From Nesterenkonia lutea (GTDB lineage Bacteria > Actinomycetota > Actinomycetes > Actinomycetales > Micrococcaceae): a stretch of DNA of 64,000 nucleotides. Each line of letters begins with the position of its first letter. The first letter of the stretch is position 1. Position numbers and translations under genes: made by a program. This document shows positions 1 through 8,742 of this stretch, one piece after another. The stretch is from contig NZ_JADBED010000001.1 of NCBI RefSeq assembly GCF_014873955.1, positions 1,116,001 through 1,180,000 of the forward strand, given 5' to 3'. Under the pieces are notes generated by a model. The model saw nothing but the letters and a program-made list of their open reading frames with translations. It was not told the origin of the DNA and did no database searches.

Positions 1-65
1 TCCAGCGTCGTAGGCGGGCGTTCATCGTTCCAGGCAGACGGACGGCGAGCCGCCGTGCCGGTCAG

Positions 66-125
66 GAGGACTGCGCACAGGAGGACTCCGCACAGCAAGG
101 ATTCACACAGCAAGGATTCACACAG
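66..125. repeat. four-unit 15-bp tandem repeat
   Basis: Four consecutive 15-bp units all ending in CACAG: two GAGGACTxCGCACAG units (66-80, 81-95) followed by two identical CAAGGATTCACACAG units (96-110, 111-125). The period is a multiple of three, so it would read as a 5-residue repeat if translated, but no gene is supported across it. Replication slippage is the likely origin. Confidence 0.8.
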
Positions 126-177
126 AGGAATCCAGGCGCCATCGCCCCCGGAAGCTTCGCCTGTTCCTAAAGCGCCG

Positions 178-191
178 ATAATCTACATTAT
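178..191. promoter_or_regulatory. AT-rich inverted repeat upstream of the DUF488 gene
   Basis: ATAAT, a 4-nt spacer (CTAC), then ATTAT: a perfect 5-bp inverted repeat in otherwise very GC-rich DNA, about 100 bp before the DUF488 start. It could be an operator or part of a promoter (CATTAT as a -10 with TTCCTA 16 bp upstream). This is inference from composition and symmetry only. Confidence 0.25.
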
Positions 192-289
192 GTCAGGTTG
201 CGTTGGGCGGACCCCGCTCCAGCATCCCTGTGTGTTCACAGTGCAGCGGGCTCAGTCGACTGACAACTGGTGCGCGCTACGGTTGGTCA

Positions 290-844
290 ATGAGCACGCC
301 CTTCTTCACGATCGGTCATTCCAACCGCACGCTCGTCGAATTCCTCGAGCTGCTCCGAGAATCCCGCGTCGAACTGGTCGTGGATGTCCGAAGGCTCCCG
401 GGTTCCACCCGGTATCCCCAGTTCGACGAGGATGCACTCGCCGCATCCCTGGATGAGTTAGGAATCGGGTTCCGACGTGCGACTGGACTGACCGGACGCC
501 GGCCGGTCAGTCATGACGTCCCCTTCGCCGTGAACGCCTGGTGGACGAACCGAAGCTTCCACAACTACGCCGACCACGCGCTCACGGCCGAGTTCGGCCA
601 GGCCCTGGCCGAACTGCGTGAGGCAGGAGGCGCCGGTCGCACCGCGGTGATGTGTTCCGAGGCGGTGTGGTGGCGCTGCCACCGGAGGATCATCGCTGAT
701 CACCTCCTCGCACATGAGGACGATGTCATGCATATCCTCGGCCCGGGCCGCGTCGACGACGCGCAGCCGAGCCCCGGCGCGGAGATCGGTCCAGACCGCG
801 TGGTCAGATATCCGGCTTCCGAAGACCCGGACACTCAGCGGTAG
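290..844 (+). CDS. DUF488 domain-containing protein
   Basis: Protein of 184 residues when started at the ATG at 290 (MSTPFFTIGHSNRT); the frame stays open upstream, but the family begins with this F-x-T-I-G-H-S motif. The family hallmarks are visible: TIGHSNR at the N-terminus, VDVRRLPGSTRYPQF, and a C-terminal VMCSEAVWWRCHRRIIADHL segment carrying the conserved Cys, Trp and His residues. The biochemical role of DUF488 is not established; the conserved Cys and Arg residues suggest an enzyme or nucleotide binder. The next gene starts 6 bp downstream on the same strand, so the two are probably co-transcribed. Confidence 0.85.
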   Translation: MSTPFFTIGHSNRTLVEFLELLRESRVELVVDVRRLPGSTRYPQFDEDALAASLDELGIGFRRATGLTGRRPVSHDVPFAVNAWWTNRSFHNYADHALTAEFGQALAELREAGGAGRTAVMCSEAVWWRCHRRIIADHLLAHEDDVMHILGPGRVDDAQPSPGAEIGPDRVVRYPASEDPDTQR

Positions 845-850
845 CCTGGT

Positions 851-1309
851 GTGATGGTCCAGGCTCCACGATCCTCCTCCGCCGGTGCCGAGACCGATGG
901 TGCAGCCATCCGGTCTGCGGGATCCGCGCGTCGCCCCCTTCCGTGGCTGCTGCTGCTCGTGGATGGCCTGCTGGTGCTCGGCTTCGCCGCCATGGGCAAC
1001 CGCAACCACGAGACGGGCCTGGCCGTCGTCGATGTGCTGCAGACCGCCACACCGTTCCTCCTCGGACTCCTGGCCAGCTCGCTCGTCGTGCGCTTCTGGC
1101 GCAGCCCGTCCCGACTCTGGCCGGACGGCGTCGTGGTGATCCTCGGCACTGTCGCACTGGGCATGGTCCTGAGGGTCCTCAGTGAGACCGGAGGGGCGCA
1201 GGCGTCGTTCATCCTGGTGACTCTGGGCGTGCTGGGCGCCCTGCTCGCCGGAAGGCGAGTGCTCAGCGGACTGGTGCTCGAATCGCGAGGAAATGCGGTT
1301 GCGGGCTAA
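851..1309 (+). CDS. DUF3054 family membrane protein
   Basis: Integral membrane protein of 152 residues. After a polar N-terminus of about 30 residues come four hydrophobic segments (roughly LLLLVDGLLVLGFAAMG, TATPFLLGLLASSLVV, GVVVILGTVALGMVLRVL and SFILVTLGVLGALLAG), the DUF3054 layout. The motif after TM1 (GNRNHETG) corresponds to the usual GRRSHDEG. Function is unknown for the family. The start is either GTG at 851 or ATG at 854, with no strong ribosome-binding site to decide. It follows the DUF488 gene by 6 bp on the same strand, suggesting a two-gene unit. Confidence 0.8.
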   Translation: MMVQAPRSSSAGAETDGAAIRSAGSARRPLPWLLLLVDGLLVLGFAAMGNRNHETGLAVVDVLQTATPFLLGLLASSLVVRFWRSPSRLWPDGVVVILGTVALGMVLRVLSETGGAQASFILVTLGVLGALLAGRRVLSGLVLESRGNAVAG

Positions 1310-1370
1310 CCCTGTGGTCCCGTCCAGGCAATGCCAAGGTGCACGTCGATAACGTGGAGTCTGTAAGGGT

Positions 1371-1404
1371 GAGCGCGGGAGTGATGCATGACTCTCCCCC
1401 GCTC
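1371..1404. promoter_or_regulatory. imperfect hairpin upstream of the alcohol dehydrogenase
   Basis: GAGCG.CGGGAGT is mirrored by ACTCTCCCC.CGCTC around GATGCATG, giving a GC-rich imperfect hairpin between the DUF3054 gene and the alcohol dehydrogenase. It may terminate the upstream pair or lie in the leader of the downstream gene. No U-tract follows. Confidence 0.3.
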
Positions 1405-1433
1405 TGACGTCAACAGAGCCAAGGAGACGCACC

Positions 1434-2621
1434 GTGAAAGCAGTGACATGGCAGGGCCACCGCAAGGTCAGCGTAGAGACCGTCCCGGATCCCGTGATCC
1501 AGCAGTCCAATGACGCGATCATCGAAGTCACCTCCACCGCGATCTGCGGCTCGGATCTGCATCTCTATGAAGTGCTCGGCCCGTTCATGACTGCCGGGGA
1601 CATCATCGGCCACGAACCTATGGGGCGGGTCGTCGAGGCTGGCTCCCAGTCGAATCTGACGGCCGGTGACCGCGTGGTCATCCCTTTCCAGATCGCCTGC
1701 GGCAGCTGCTACATGTGCCAGCGCGGACTCCAGACCCAGTGCGAGACCACTCAGGTCCGCGATCAGGGCATGGGTGCCCCGCTCTTCGGGTACTCCCAGC
1801 TCTACGGCGCGGTCCCGGGCGGACAGGCCGAGTACCTGCGGGTGCCGCATGCGGACTACAACCCGATCAAGGTCGGCAGTGAGCTGCCTGACCACCGGTA
1901 CCTCTTCCTCTCGGATGTGCTGCCCACTGCCTGGCAGGCGGTCGCGTACACGGGGCTGCAGCGCGGCGACAGCGTCGCCGTCGTCGGACTCGGCCCGATC
2001 GGGCAGTTCTCGGCCCGCATCGCCAAGCATCTGGGGATGAAGGTCTACGCCATCGACCCCGTCGCTGAGCGGCGCGAGATGGCCGCTCGCCATGGCGTGA
2101 TGGTCTTCGACACCGGCGAGGAGTCCATCGGGCAGATCCGTGAAGCCACCGAGGGGCGCGGCCCCGACGGCGTCGTCGACGCGGTGGGAATGGAAGCCCA
2201 CGGCTCCCCCATCGCCAAGGCGGCCCAGCTTTCAGCGCAGTTCCTGCCCGATGCAGCCGGCAAGGCCATGATGCAGAATGTCGGCGTCGACCGGCTGGCG
2301 GCGCTCTACTCTGCGATCGAACTGGTCCGCCGCGGCGGCACGATCTCGCTGAGCGGAGTCTATGGCGGCTCCGCCAGCCCGCTGCCGCTGCTCACGCTCT
2401 TCGACAAGCAGCTGACCGTCAAGATGGGGCAGGCCAACGTCAAGAACTGGGTCGACAAGATCCTCCCGCTGGTCGAGGATCCCGCCGACCCGCTGGGCGT
2501 GGACGACTTCATCACCCACACCCTCCCACTCGGCGACGCCCCCGGAGCCTATGAGATGTTCCAGAAGAAGCAGGACGGCTGCATCAAGGTCGTGCTGGAC
2601 CCCACGCTCTCCCCGGCCTGA
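1434..2621 (+). CDS. zinc-dependent alcohol/formaldehyde dehydrogenase (FdhA-like)
   Basis: Medium-chain dehydrogenase of 395 residues, started at a GTG preceded by AAGGAG with a 7-nt spacer. The catalytic zinc site is seen as CGSDLH and GHEPMGRVVE, and the structural zinc lobe as CGSCYMCQRGLQTQC (four Cys). The Rossmann motif is GLGPIGQFSARIAKHLG near residue 185. The length and the insertion between Rossmann fold and C-terminus are typical of glutathione-independent formaldehyde dehydrogenase-like proteins rather than short ADHs. Likely an NAD-dependent oxidation of an alcohol or aldehyde in the cytoplasm; the substrate cannot be told from sequence. The SDR and Rho_N genes follow on the same strand, suggesting a stress-related group. 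Confidence 0.85.
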   Translation: MKAVTWQGHRKVSVETVPDPVIQQSNDAIIEVTSTAICGSDLHLYEVLGPFMTAGDIIGHEPMGRVVEAGSQSNLTAGDRVVIPFQIACGSCYMCQRGLQTQCETTQVRDQGMGAPLFGYSQLYGAVPGGQAEYLRVPHADYNPIKVGSELPDHRYLFLSDVLPTAWQAVAYTGLQRGDSVAVVGLGPIGQFSARIAKHLGMKVYAIDPVAERREMAARHGVMVFDTGEESIGQIREATEGRGPDGVVDAVGMEAHGSPIAKAAQLSAQFLPDAAGKAMMQNVGVDRLAALYSAIELVRRGGTISLSGVYGGSASPLPLLTLFDKQLTVKMGQANVKNWVDKILPLVEDPADPLGVDDFITHTLPLGDAPGAYEMFQKKQDGCIKVVLDPTLSPA

Positions 2622-2718
2622 ACAGCGTGCACGGCCTGAACAGCCTGAACATGCGAACATCTGAACACGACCCTCCGTGGGCTGAGCCCACACTGACGAG
2701 TCTCGAAGGGATACAGAT

Positions 2719-3609
2719 ATGAGCACTGATCCGAATTCCATGCAGGACCCCCGCACCAAACACCGGCACAGCGACCTCCCCGAGCAGGAGCAGACAGACC
2801 AGCCGGGCCATACCGGCCCGACGGGCCCGACCCCTGACCACGGTGAGCAGAGCTGGACCGGGCACGGACGTCTCCAGGGGAGAAAGACGCTGATCACCGG
2901 AGGCGACTCCGGGATCGGACGCGCCACCGCGATCGCCTTCGCTCGTGAAGGGTCCGACGTGGCCATCGCCTACCTCCCCGAGGAGGAGGAAGATGCGCAG
3001 GTGACGGCATCTCACGTGCGCGAAGCCGGGCGCACCTGCCTCACCTACCCGGTGGACATCACCGAGGAGTCCAATGCGGTCGAGATCGTTCGGCGCACTG
3101 TGGAGGACCTCGGCGGAATAGACGTGCTGATCCTCAACGCCGCCTATCAGCGTGCCCGCGACGGCATCGACTCCGTCCCCACCGCTGAGGTGCGGAAGGT
3201 CTTCGAGACGAACCTCGTGGCGCACATCGTCATCACCCGGGAGGCCGTGCCGCATCTGAACCCCGGCGCCTCGATCATCGTGACGACCTCCATCCAGGCG
3301 GCGGAGCCCAAGCCCCCGCTCTTCGACTACGCGATGACCAAGGCGGCACAGGTCGCGTTCATCGAGGCGATGGCGTCCGAGCTCGGCGAGAAGGGCATCC
3401 GGGTCAACGGCGTGGCCCCCGGCCCGATCTGGACCCCGCTCATCCCGGCGACAGGCTTCGACGGGGTCGCCCAGTTCGGACAGGACACCCCCCTGGGGCG
3501 CCCGGGACAGCCCTCCGAACTTGCCGGAGCCTATGTCTACCTCGCCAGCGAAGAAGCCTCGTTCGTCTCCGGCTCGGTGATTCCGGTCACCGGCGGCAAG
3601 GGCTTCTGA
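2719..3609 (+). CDS. SDR family oxidoreductase (YghA/general-stress type)
   Basis: Short-chain dehydrogenase of 296 residues with an unusually hydrophilic N-terminal extension of about 50 residues (Pro/Gly/His-rich), as in YghA-type aldehyde reductases and Bacillus general-stress SDRs. The cofactor motif is TGGDSGIGRA near residue 59, with NAAYQ in place of NNAG; the catalytic Ser lies in TTSIQ and the Tyr-Lys pair in YAMTK. AAGGGA with an 8-nt spacer precedes the ATG. Predicted NAD(P)-dependent carbonyl/alcohol redox enzyme in the cytoplasm. It lies between the Zn dehydrogenase and the Rho_N protein, both on the same strand. Confidence 0.85.
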   Translation: MSTDPNSMQDPRTKHRHSDLPEQEQTDQPGHTGPTGPTPDHGEQSWTGHGRLQGRKTLITGGDSGIGRATAIAFAREGSDVAIAYLPEEEEDAQVTASHVREAGRTCLTYPVDITEESNAVEIVRRTVEDLGGIDVLILNAAYQRARDGIDSVPTAEVRKVFETNLVAHIVITREAVPHLNPGASIIVTTSIQAAEPKPPLFDYAMTKAAQVAFIEAMASELGEKGIRVNGVAPGPIWTPLIPATGFDGVAQFGQDTPLGRPGQPSELAGAYVYLASEEASFVSGSVIPVTGGKGF

Positions 3610-3657
3610 CCCAGGTCTCCAGAGATGCCCGCAGGACCGACGAGAAAGGAGTCTCCG

Positions 3658-3915
3658 ATGGCAGGATCCCCGATCAAGGACGAAGAACTCTACGAACGTC
3701 TCCGTGAAGAAGGCAATTCCAAGGAGAAGTCCGCCCGCATCGCCAACGCGGCGGCGAAGGAAGGTCGCAGCCGCGAAGGTGAGAAGGGCGGTGAAGCCGC
3801 CAACTACGAGGACCGCACTGTCGCGGAGCTTCGCGACAGGGCCAAGGAGCTCGACATCACCGGCTACTCAGACATGAAGAAGGATGAACTGGTCAAGGCA
3901 CTGCGCGACCACTGA
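3658..3915 (+). CDS. small DUF7218 / Rho N-terminal domain protein
   Basis: Protein of 85 residues, started at the ATG at 3658 because AGAAAGGAG sits just upstream; the open frame begins 33 bp earlier. The N-terminal half ([20 protein letters not shown]...) matches the small DUF7218-type domain of actinobacteria. The C-terminal 35 residues ([29 protein letters not shown]) form a clear Rho_N/SAP-like helix-extended-loop-helix. Such proteins are often annotated as stress or plasmid-stabilisation proteins without experimental basis. Likely a small nucleic-acid-binding protein. It closes the plus-strand group and is followed by a strong terminator. Confidence 0.8.
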   Translation: MAGSPIKDEELYERLREEGNSKEKSARIANAAAKEGRSREGEKGGEAANYEDRTVAELRDRAKELDITGYSDMKKDELVKALRDH

Positions 3916-3928
3916 GTCGGCTGGAACA

Positions 3929-3974
3929 CACAGCAATGGCCGGGACCCATGTCAGGGCCCCGGCCATTGCTGTG
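3929..3974. terminator. bidirectional hairpin between convergent genes
   Basis: A perfect 16-bp inverted repeat (CACAGCAATGGCCGGG at 3929-3944 and its complement at 3959-3974) with a 14-nt loop, placed between the convergent Rho_N gene and catalase. It can fold on either strand. There is no long U-tract, as is common in high-GC actinobacteria. Confidence 0.85.
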
Positions 3975-3995
3975 CTCAGACGCTGAGCTCAGCGG

Positions 3996-5675
3996 TCACT
4001 CGCTGTAGGTGAGGCTTCCCAGCTTGCCGGAGAGCACGTCTTCGGCGGAGACCTGGTGGTTGACCACGGACGAGGTCCAGGTGCCCCACTGCTCGGGGTC
4101 GATGGTGTCCCCGTTGTTGCCGAGGTTGGCCAGGCGCTGCTTCTCCTCCTCGGTGAAGTCCTGCACGGCCAGCGGCCCGAGGTGCTTCACATCATCGACG
4201 GTGAGGCCGATGTTCTTCGCGATCCGCTGACCGTAGTCATCGTGGATCATGAAGAAGTGCCAGACGATGCGCTCCTGCACGTCGCGCTCGGACTGCTCCA
4301 GCATGCCGGTGAGCACATTGATGAGCTCGTCACGCTCCCAGTCCATCATGGTGTTGTAGCGGCCCCGGGCGTGGAGGTAGTCGTTGCGACGATCAAGGTT
4401 CGCCTGGACGACCTGTCCGCCCACTGCCGGCGCCTCATTGGGCTGCGGCTCCGGTGACTCGTGGAGTCCGTTGTGGATGGAGGGCTCGTAGTTCACGTGC
4501 GGGTTCTGCTCGGGGTGCACATCATTGCCGTAGGACATGAGTCCCCCGCGCTGGTTCGTGTAGACCTTGCCGTTGCGGCCCTTGGGCTGGTTGACCGGCA
4601 GCTGCAGGTAGTTCGGTCCCACGCGGTAGCGCTGGGTGTCCGAGTAGGAGAACGTGCGGCCCACGAGCATCTTGTCATCGGAGAACTCCAGGCCGTCCAC
4701 GAGCACGCCGGTGCCCATGGCGATCTGCTCGTTCTCGTTGTGGAAGTCATCGACGTTGCGGTTCAGCGTCATGACACCGATCTCGCGCAGCGGGAACTGA
4801 TCCTCCGGCCAGATCTTGGTGTCATCCAGCGGGTCCCAGTCGAGCTCGGGATGCTCGTGATCCTCCATGATCTGGACGTAGACATCCCACTGGGGGAAGT
4901 CTCCGCGTTCGATGGCCTCGTAGAGGTCCTTCGATGCGTGCCCGAGATCCTGTCCCTGCACCTTGGCGGCCTCAGCCTCGGTCATCGAGGCGACGCCGGC
5001 GCGCGGGTGGAAGTGGTACTTCACCAGGACGGTCTGGCCCTCGGCGTTGACCATCTTGTAGGTGTTGACGCCGAAGCCCTCCATGTGGCGGTAGGTCGCC
5101 GGGATGCCGCGGGGGCTGAAGAGGTGAGTCAGCATGTGCATCGACTCAGGCGTCTGACCCATGAAGTCGAGGATGCGGTTGGGCTCCTGGCGGAAGGTGA
5201 TCGGATCCGGCTTCAGCGAGTGGATCACGTCGGGGAACTTGATCGCGTCGCGGATGAAGAACACGGAGAGGTTGTTGCCCACCAGGTCCCAGTTGCCGTC
5301 CTCGGTGTAGAACTTCACCGCGAAGCCGCGCGGGTCACGGGCGGCCTCGGAGGAGTCGCGTCCTCCGATGACGGTGGAGAACCGGATGGCCAGGTCGGTC
5401 TTCTTGCCGGCCTCCTGGAAGAGCTTGGCGCGGGTGTACTTCGACGCCGGCTCATCACCGATCATGCCGGTGGCCTCGAACTCGCCGTAGGCCACGAAGC
5501 CGCGGGCGTGGACCACGCGCTCCGGAATGCGCTCCCGGTCGAAGTGGCTGATCTTCTCGAGGAACTGGTAGTTCTCGAGCGTGGCGGGACCGCGGCTGCC
5601 GACGGTGCGCTGGTTCTGGTTGTTGGTGACAGGGTGGCCCTGCCGAGTGGTCAGGATCGGATCGGTCTGTGCCAA
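3996..5675 (-). CDS. katA: catalase (monofunctional haem, clade 3 type)
   Basis: Haem catalase that breaks down hydrogen peroxide in the cytoplasm. About 559 residues from the TTG at 5675, chosen because AGGAG lies 6 nt upstream; a GTG at 5714 in the same frame is the alternative. The active-site His is in RVVHARGF, the distal Asn in [16 protein letters not shown], and the proximal haem Tyr region is [19 protein letters not shown]. The C-terminal extension of about 70 residues beyond the core is modest, so this is a small-subunit rather than large-subunit catalase. It is transcribed alone toward a strong convergent hairpin; an imperfect palindrome lies about 110 bp upstream. Confidence 0.95.
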   Translation of the reverse strand: MAQTDPILTTRQGHPVTNNQNQRTVGSRGPATLENYQFLEKISHFDRERIPERVVHARGFVAYGEFEATGMIGDEPASKYTRAKLFQEAGKKTDLAIRFSTVIGGRDSSEAARDPRGFAVKFYTEDGNWDLVGNNLSVFFIRDAIKFPDVIHSLKPDPITFRQEPNRILDFMGQTPESMHMLTHLFSPRGIPATYRHMEGFGVNTYKMVNAEGQTVLVKYHFHPRAGVASMTEAEAAKVQGQDLGHASKDLYEAIERGDFPQWDVYVQIMEDHEHPELDWDPLDDTKIWPEDQFPLREIGVMTLNRNVDDFHNENEQIAMGTGVLVDGLEFSDDKMLVGRTFSYSDTQRYRVGPNYLQLPVNQPKGRNGKVYTNQRGGLMSYGNDVHPEQNPHVNYEPSIHNGLHESPEPQPNEAPAVGGQVVQANLDRRNDYLHARGRYNTMMDWERDELINVLTGMLEQSERDVQERIVWHFFMIHDDYGQRIAKNIGLTVDDVKHLGPLAVQDFTEEEKQRLANLGNNGDTIDPEQWGTWTSSVVNHQVSAEDVLSGKLGSLTYSE

Positions 5676-5783
5676 TTCGTTCTCCTCTTCGCTGCGGTCC
5701 GGCGCTGGAATCACGGAGACTCACAGGTGCGCGGACTGGTCCGACGCATGTCGGACAGGCTGATGGGGTGGACTCTCCGAGCT

Positions 5784-5802
5784 TAGCAAGATCACCTTGT
5801 TA
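5784..5802. promoter_or_regulatory. candidate operator upstream of catalase
   Basis: TAGCAAG-ATCAC-CTTGTTA is a 7-5-7 inverted repeat with one mismatch, in an AT-rich patch between the catalase start and the end of the epimerase fusion gene. Position and symmetry suit a redox- or metal-responsive repressor. No regulator is identified; this is inference. Confidence 0.35.
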
Positions 5803-5827
5803 TTACGAGTAGTTCAGAACTGCGAGG

Positions 5828-7426
5828 TCACCGTGTCTTGTCGAAGGTGTCCCGAGCCGGACGGAACGCCCGGTGCCTGGCATAGCGGTGAACTGTCTCC
5901 AGCTGTTCTCGCTGGACCTCTGCGTCGTCGATGAGCGCCTGGAACACCCCGGGGTCGACGCCGAGGGCTTCAGCGTGATCCTTCATCGTGGACCAGCCAT
6001 GAAGCTTGCCGGTGACGGCCGAGAGCATGATCTCAGCCTCCAGAACCAGCGTGGAGGGAGAGCGGTCCAGGGGCAGGCGTCCATTGGGCTTGAGCCGTCC
6101 GGCTCGCTCCCCCGCCCAGGCCACTGCCGCTGAGCCGATGGCTCGGGGGAACCCTTGACGCTTCATCAGCTCGATGAGGAAGCCGCGCTCACGCCGGATC
6201 GCCTCGGCAGCCTCCGAAATCTCGGGGAAGACGGGGGTGTCCACATAGTCGGCCGCCATCCGCTTGATCCGATTGACTCCGGCGGTGGCTCCGGCAAGGT
6301 GATCGGCCATGTAGTGGCGCAGCAGCACTGGATCCACCTGCTCACCCACCAGGTGATCCGTGGGCGGAAGCTCGGACCTGTCCTGAACCTGCAGATCGCG
6401 TGGGCGCAGCGGCAGTGACGGGTGCCCTTCCCCCGCCGCCAGGCCTTCGATGAGCTCCTCGAGGGCCTGGGCCGCGGTGTGCCGCGGGGACCAGTCGAGC
6501 TGCTCCCTGGCCCTGCCCGAGTCCATCACGGGAACGTGGCGTGCAAGATCCAGCCAGCCCTCATCCATGGGCAGCACCCGGGCCCGGTGTGCCGCCTTGA
6601 TCAGCCCGCGCACCACTGAGGCGGGAAGCGGCACCTGCACGGCAGCTGGGCTTCGTCCGGAGATGACGTCCGCGAGGCCTTTTCCGTCCAGGAGATCATC
6701 TGCGCAGATGTTGAACGCACCGTGGGCGCCCAGCAGCGCCGCCTGGGCATAGGCGGCAGCGAGGTCATCGGCGTGGACGGCCTGGGCCCGGACCCCGCTG
6801 GGCAGCGGGAGCACCGGTGGACGGAAGATCTGCAGCAGCTGGACCGGTGCGATGCTGCCGATGAAATACCGTTGGATCTCGGATCCTGCACCGCGCTGGA
6901 ACACGAGTGCGGGCCGGAGCCGTGCGATCGAGAAGTCGGGGTGCTGCTGCTCGAACTCGTCCAGGACCCGTTCCTGGGCGACCTTGTCCTCGCTGTAGTG
7001 GGAACCGGGAACGCCCTCGGTGGACCAGGTCTCGTCGCGAGGGGTGGCGTCCTCGACCGGGGAATAGACCCCGACCGACGAGGCGACCACAGCCTGCCTG
7101 ATGCCCGCGCGCGCCGCCGCCTCCAGCACGTGACGAGTTCCGTCGACGTTGACCCGCCGCAGCAGGCTGCGCTCACTGTTCGGCTGGATCAGCCAGGCCA
7201 GGTGGATCACGACGTCGTATCCCCGGAGCGCGTCAGCCAGCTCGGGGATGACATCGCTGGACTGGATGTCGGCCTGGTGCCACTGGGCACTGCCATAGGG
7301 CTCGACGGAGGTGTCCGGAAGTCGGCGGGCGATGCCGAGCACAGCGTCCACTTCTGCGCGTCCGCTGAGATGTCGGAGCACCGCGGTTCCGACGTTTCCT
7401 GTTGCTCCTACCACCGCGATGCGCAT
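5828..7426 (-). CDS. NAD-dependent epimerase/dehydratase fused to a C-terminal helical domain
   Basis: Protein of 532 residues with AGGAGG 4 nt before the ATG. Residues 1 to about 330 form an extended SDR: MRIAVVGATGNVG at the N-terminus (GxxGxxG) and the active-site Tyr-Lys pair in HYSEDKVAQE. Extended SDRs of this kind are normally 300-350 residues. The remaining 190 or so residues are unrelated to the SDR fold: they read as four amphipathic helices with repeated His, Asp and Glu (HYMADHLAGATAGV, EISEAAEAIRRERG, LEAEIMLSAVTGKLH, DDAEVQREQLETVHRYARH), resembling a ferritin-like or DinB-like bundle that I have only met as a separate small protein. Substrate and role are unknown. Confidence 0.75.
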   Translation of the reverse strand: MRIAVVGATGNVGTAVLRHLSGRAEVDAVLGIARRLPDTSVEPYGSAQWHQADIQSSDVIPELADALRGYDVVIHLAWLIQPNSERSLLRRVNVDGTRHVLEAAARAGIRQAVVASSVGVYSPVEDATPRDETWSTEGVPGSHYSEDKVAQERVLDEFEQQHPDFSIARLRPALVFQRGAGSEIQRYFIGSIAPVQLLQIFRPPVLPLPSGVRAQAVHADDLAAAYAQAALLGAHGAFNICADDLLDGKGLADVISGRSPAAVQVPLPASVVRGLIKAAHRARVLPMDEGWLDLARHVPVMDSGRAREQLDWSPRHTAAQALEELIEGLAAGEGHPSLPLRPRDLQVQDRSELPPTDHLVGEQVDPVLLRHYMADHLAGATAGVNRIKRMAADYVDTPVFPEISEAAEAIRRERGFLIELMKRQGFPRAIGSAAVAWAGERAGRLKPNGRLPLDRSPSTLVLEAEIMLSAVTGKLHGWSTMKDHAEALGVDPGVFQALIDDAEVQREQLETVHRYARHRAFRPARDTFDKTR

Positions 7427-7572
7427 GCGTCCTCCTGTGGGTTGAAAGTTCCCGGCCCGGGCAGGTCAGCGCCCGCGCCCAGCCTTCATCGAGAGCCTGG
7501 TGCCACGCTCAACAGTGCCTCACCACGAGCAGTGGATCACCAAACGGCACTGATCCGCCCAGCGGCACTGAT

Positions 7573-8562
7573 TCACCAGCGATCGTGCACTGTCGGCGCG
7601 ATGCGGGCGCTGTAGAGCTCCCTGACCGCCTGCTGGAAGGATTCGGAGAGGGGCGCGGCCGCGCCGGCCTCGGCATTCTGGCGCGCCTGCTCGGCGTTGC
7701 GTGCGCCGGGGATGACAGTGCTCAGACCCGGGCACTGGGTGACCCAGGCGAGCGCCGCCGTCGTCGGCTTGAGACCTTCGCGCTCGGCGAGCTCGGAGAA
7801 TTCGGCGGCTGCCTCCACGCCGGTGGCGAAGTCCACTCCGGAGAACGTCTCTCCGATGTCGAAGGCCTCGCCAGATCGGTTGTAGCTGCGGTGGTCGGAC
7901 GCCGCGAAGGTGGTCTCTCTGGTGTAGCGCCCGCTGAGCAGTCCGCTGGCCAGCGGGACGCGGGCGATGATGCCCACCCCGGCCTCCTGTGCGGCTGGCA
8001 GCACACGCTCCAGGGGCTTCTGACGGAAGGCGTTGAGGATGATCTGGACCGAGGCGACGTGCGGGCGGGCGATGGCGCTCAGTGCCTGATCGGTGGTCTC
8101 CACGCTGACGCCGTAGTGGGCGATGGCGCCTGATTCGACGAGCGCGTCCAGGCGGTCGAAGACGGCATCGGAGCTGAAGACATCATCGCTTGGGCAGTGC
8201 AGCTGAACCAGGTCAAGGGTGTCGACCCCGAGGTTCCGTCGGGAGCGGTCCACCCAGGACTGGAAGTTCTCCGCTGTGGCGTGCGCGAGGCTGGGCTCGG
8301 GGGCGCGGCGGATCATCTTGGTCGCGACCAGACCAGACCAGGAGGGGTTCTGCGTCAGCCACTTCCCGATCAGCTCCTCGCTGCGCCCGTCGCCGTAGAC
8401 ATCGGCCGTGTCGAAGATGGTGACCCCCGCCTCGGCCGCCGCATCCATCGCGCCGAACGCATCGGCCTCGGCGACCTCGCCGAAGTCTCCCCCGAACTGC
8501 CAGGTGCCGAGACCGATCGTGGACACTTCGCGGCCGGTGCGGCCCAGGACACGGTGCTGCAT
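7573..8562 (-). CDS. aldo/keto reductase
   Basis: TIM-barrel NADPH-dependent oxidoreductase of about 329 residues, started at the ATG at 8562 (MQHRVLGRTGREVSTIGLG) because GGAGG lies 7 nt upstream; the frame extends 39 bp further. The catalytic tetrad can be followed: Asp and Tyr in FDTADVYGDGRSEE, Lys in LVATKM, His in LVQLHCPSDDVF. This is the YvaA/general-stress AKR group rather than the shorter gluconate reductases. Probably reduces aldehydes in the cytoplasm; substrate unknown. It lies alone between the epimerase fusion and tRNA-Ala. Confidence 0.85.
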   Translation of the reverse strand: MQHRVLGRTGREVSTIGLGTWQFGGDFGEVAEADAFGAMDAAAEAGVTIFDTADVYGDGRSEELIGKWLTQNPSWSGLVATKMIRRAPEPSLAHATAENFQSWVDRSRRNLGVDTLDLVQLHCPSDDVFSSDAVFDRLDALVESGAIAHYGVSVETTDQALSAIARPHVASVQIILNAFRQKPLERVLPAAQEAGVGIIARVPLASGLLSGRYTRETTFAASDHRSYNRSGEAFDIGETFSGVDFATGVEAAAEFSELAEREGLKPTTAALAWVTQCPGLSTVIPGARNAEQARQNAEAGAAAPLSESFQQAVRELYSARIAPTVHDRW

Positions 8563-8700
8563 AGAGGAACCTCCGAGGTTGACTGTGACGTTGAGCTCCA
8601 CCTTACCCCTGGTCCTAGGCGGTCACGAGGGTCAACGGGGTGCATCGCACAGGGCGCGTCGCGGTCAGAAGGTGCAGCCGTCAGAAGGTGCAGAGACGAG

Positions 8701-8735
8701 TGAGGCCCGAAGTCCGGTGTGGACTTCGGGCCTCA
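8701..8735 (-). terminator. terminator downstream of tRNA-Ala
   Basis: A perfect 15-bp stem (TGAGGCCCGAAGTCC and its complement) around the 5-nt loop GGTGT, starting 7 nt after the encoded CCA of tRNA-Ala on the minus strand. There is no U-tract. Confidence 0.85.
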
Positions 8736-8742
8736 GCTCTGA

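Larger units (their letters stand above)
1..289. other. upstream region without a supported gene
   Basis: No coding region could be supported here. The stretch contains a 15-bp tandem repeat (66-125) and a short AT-rich inverted repeat (178-191) just before the DUF488 gene. On the minus strand an ATG at 25 opens a frame that runs off the left window edge (MNARLRRW...). It could be the start of a neighbouring divergent gene, but eight codons are too few to judge. Confidence 0.5.

Noticed and set aside
1..25. start of a minus-strand gene (MNARLRRW...)
   Set aside because: Only eight codons before the window edge and a weak ribosome-binding site; cannot be supported.
458..1537. long minus-strand frame opposite the DUF488 and DUF3054 genes
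   Set aside because: Arg/His/Gly-rich translation with no family motifs; an antisense shadow typical of high-GC DNA.
4461..5786. 441-residue plus-strand frame opposite catalase
   Set aside because: Val/Leu/Gly/His-rich shadow; catalase on the minus strand has all active-site residues.
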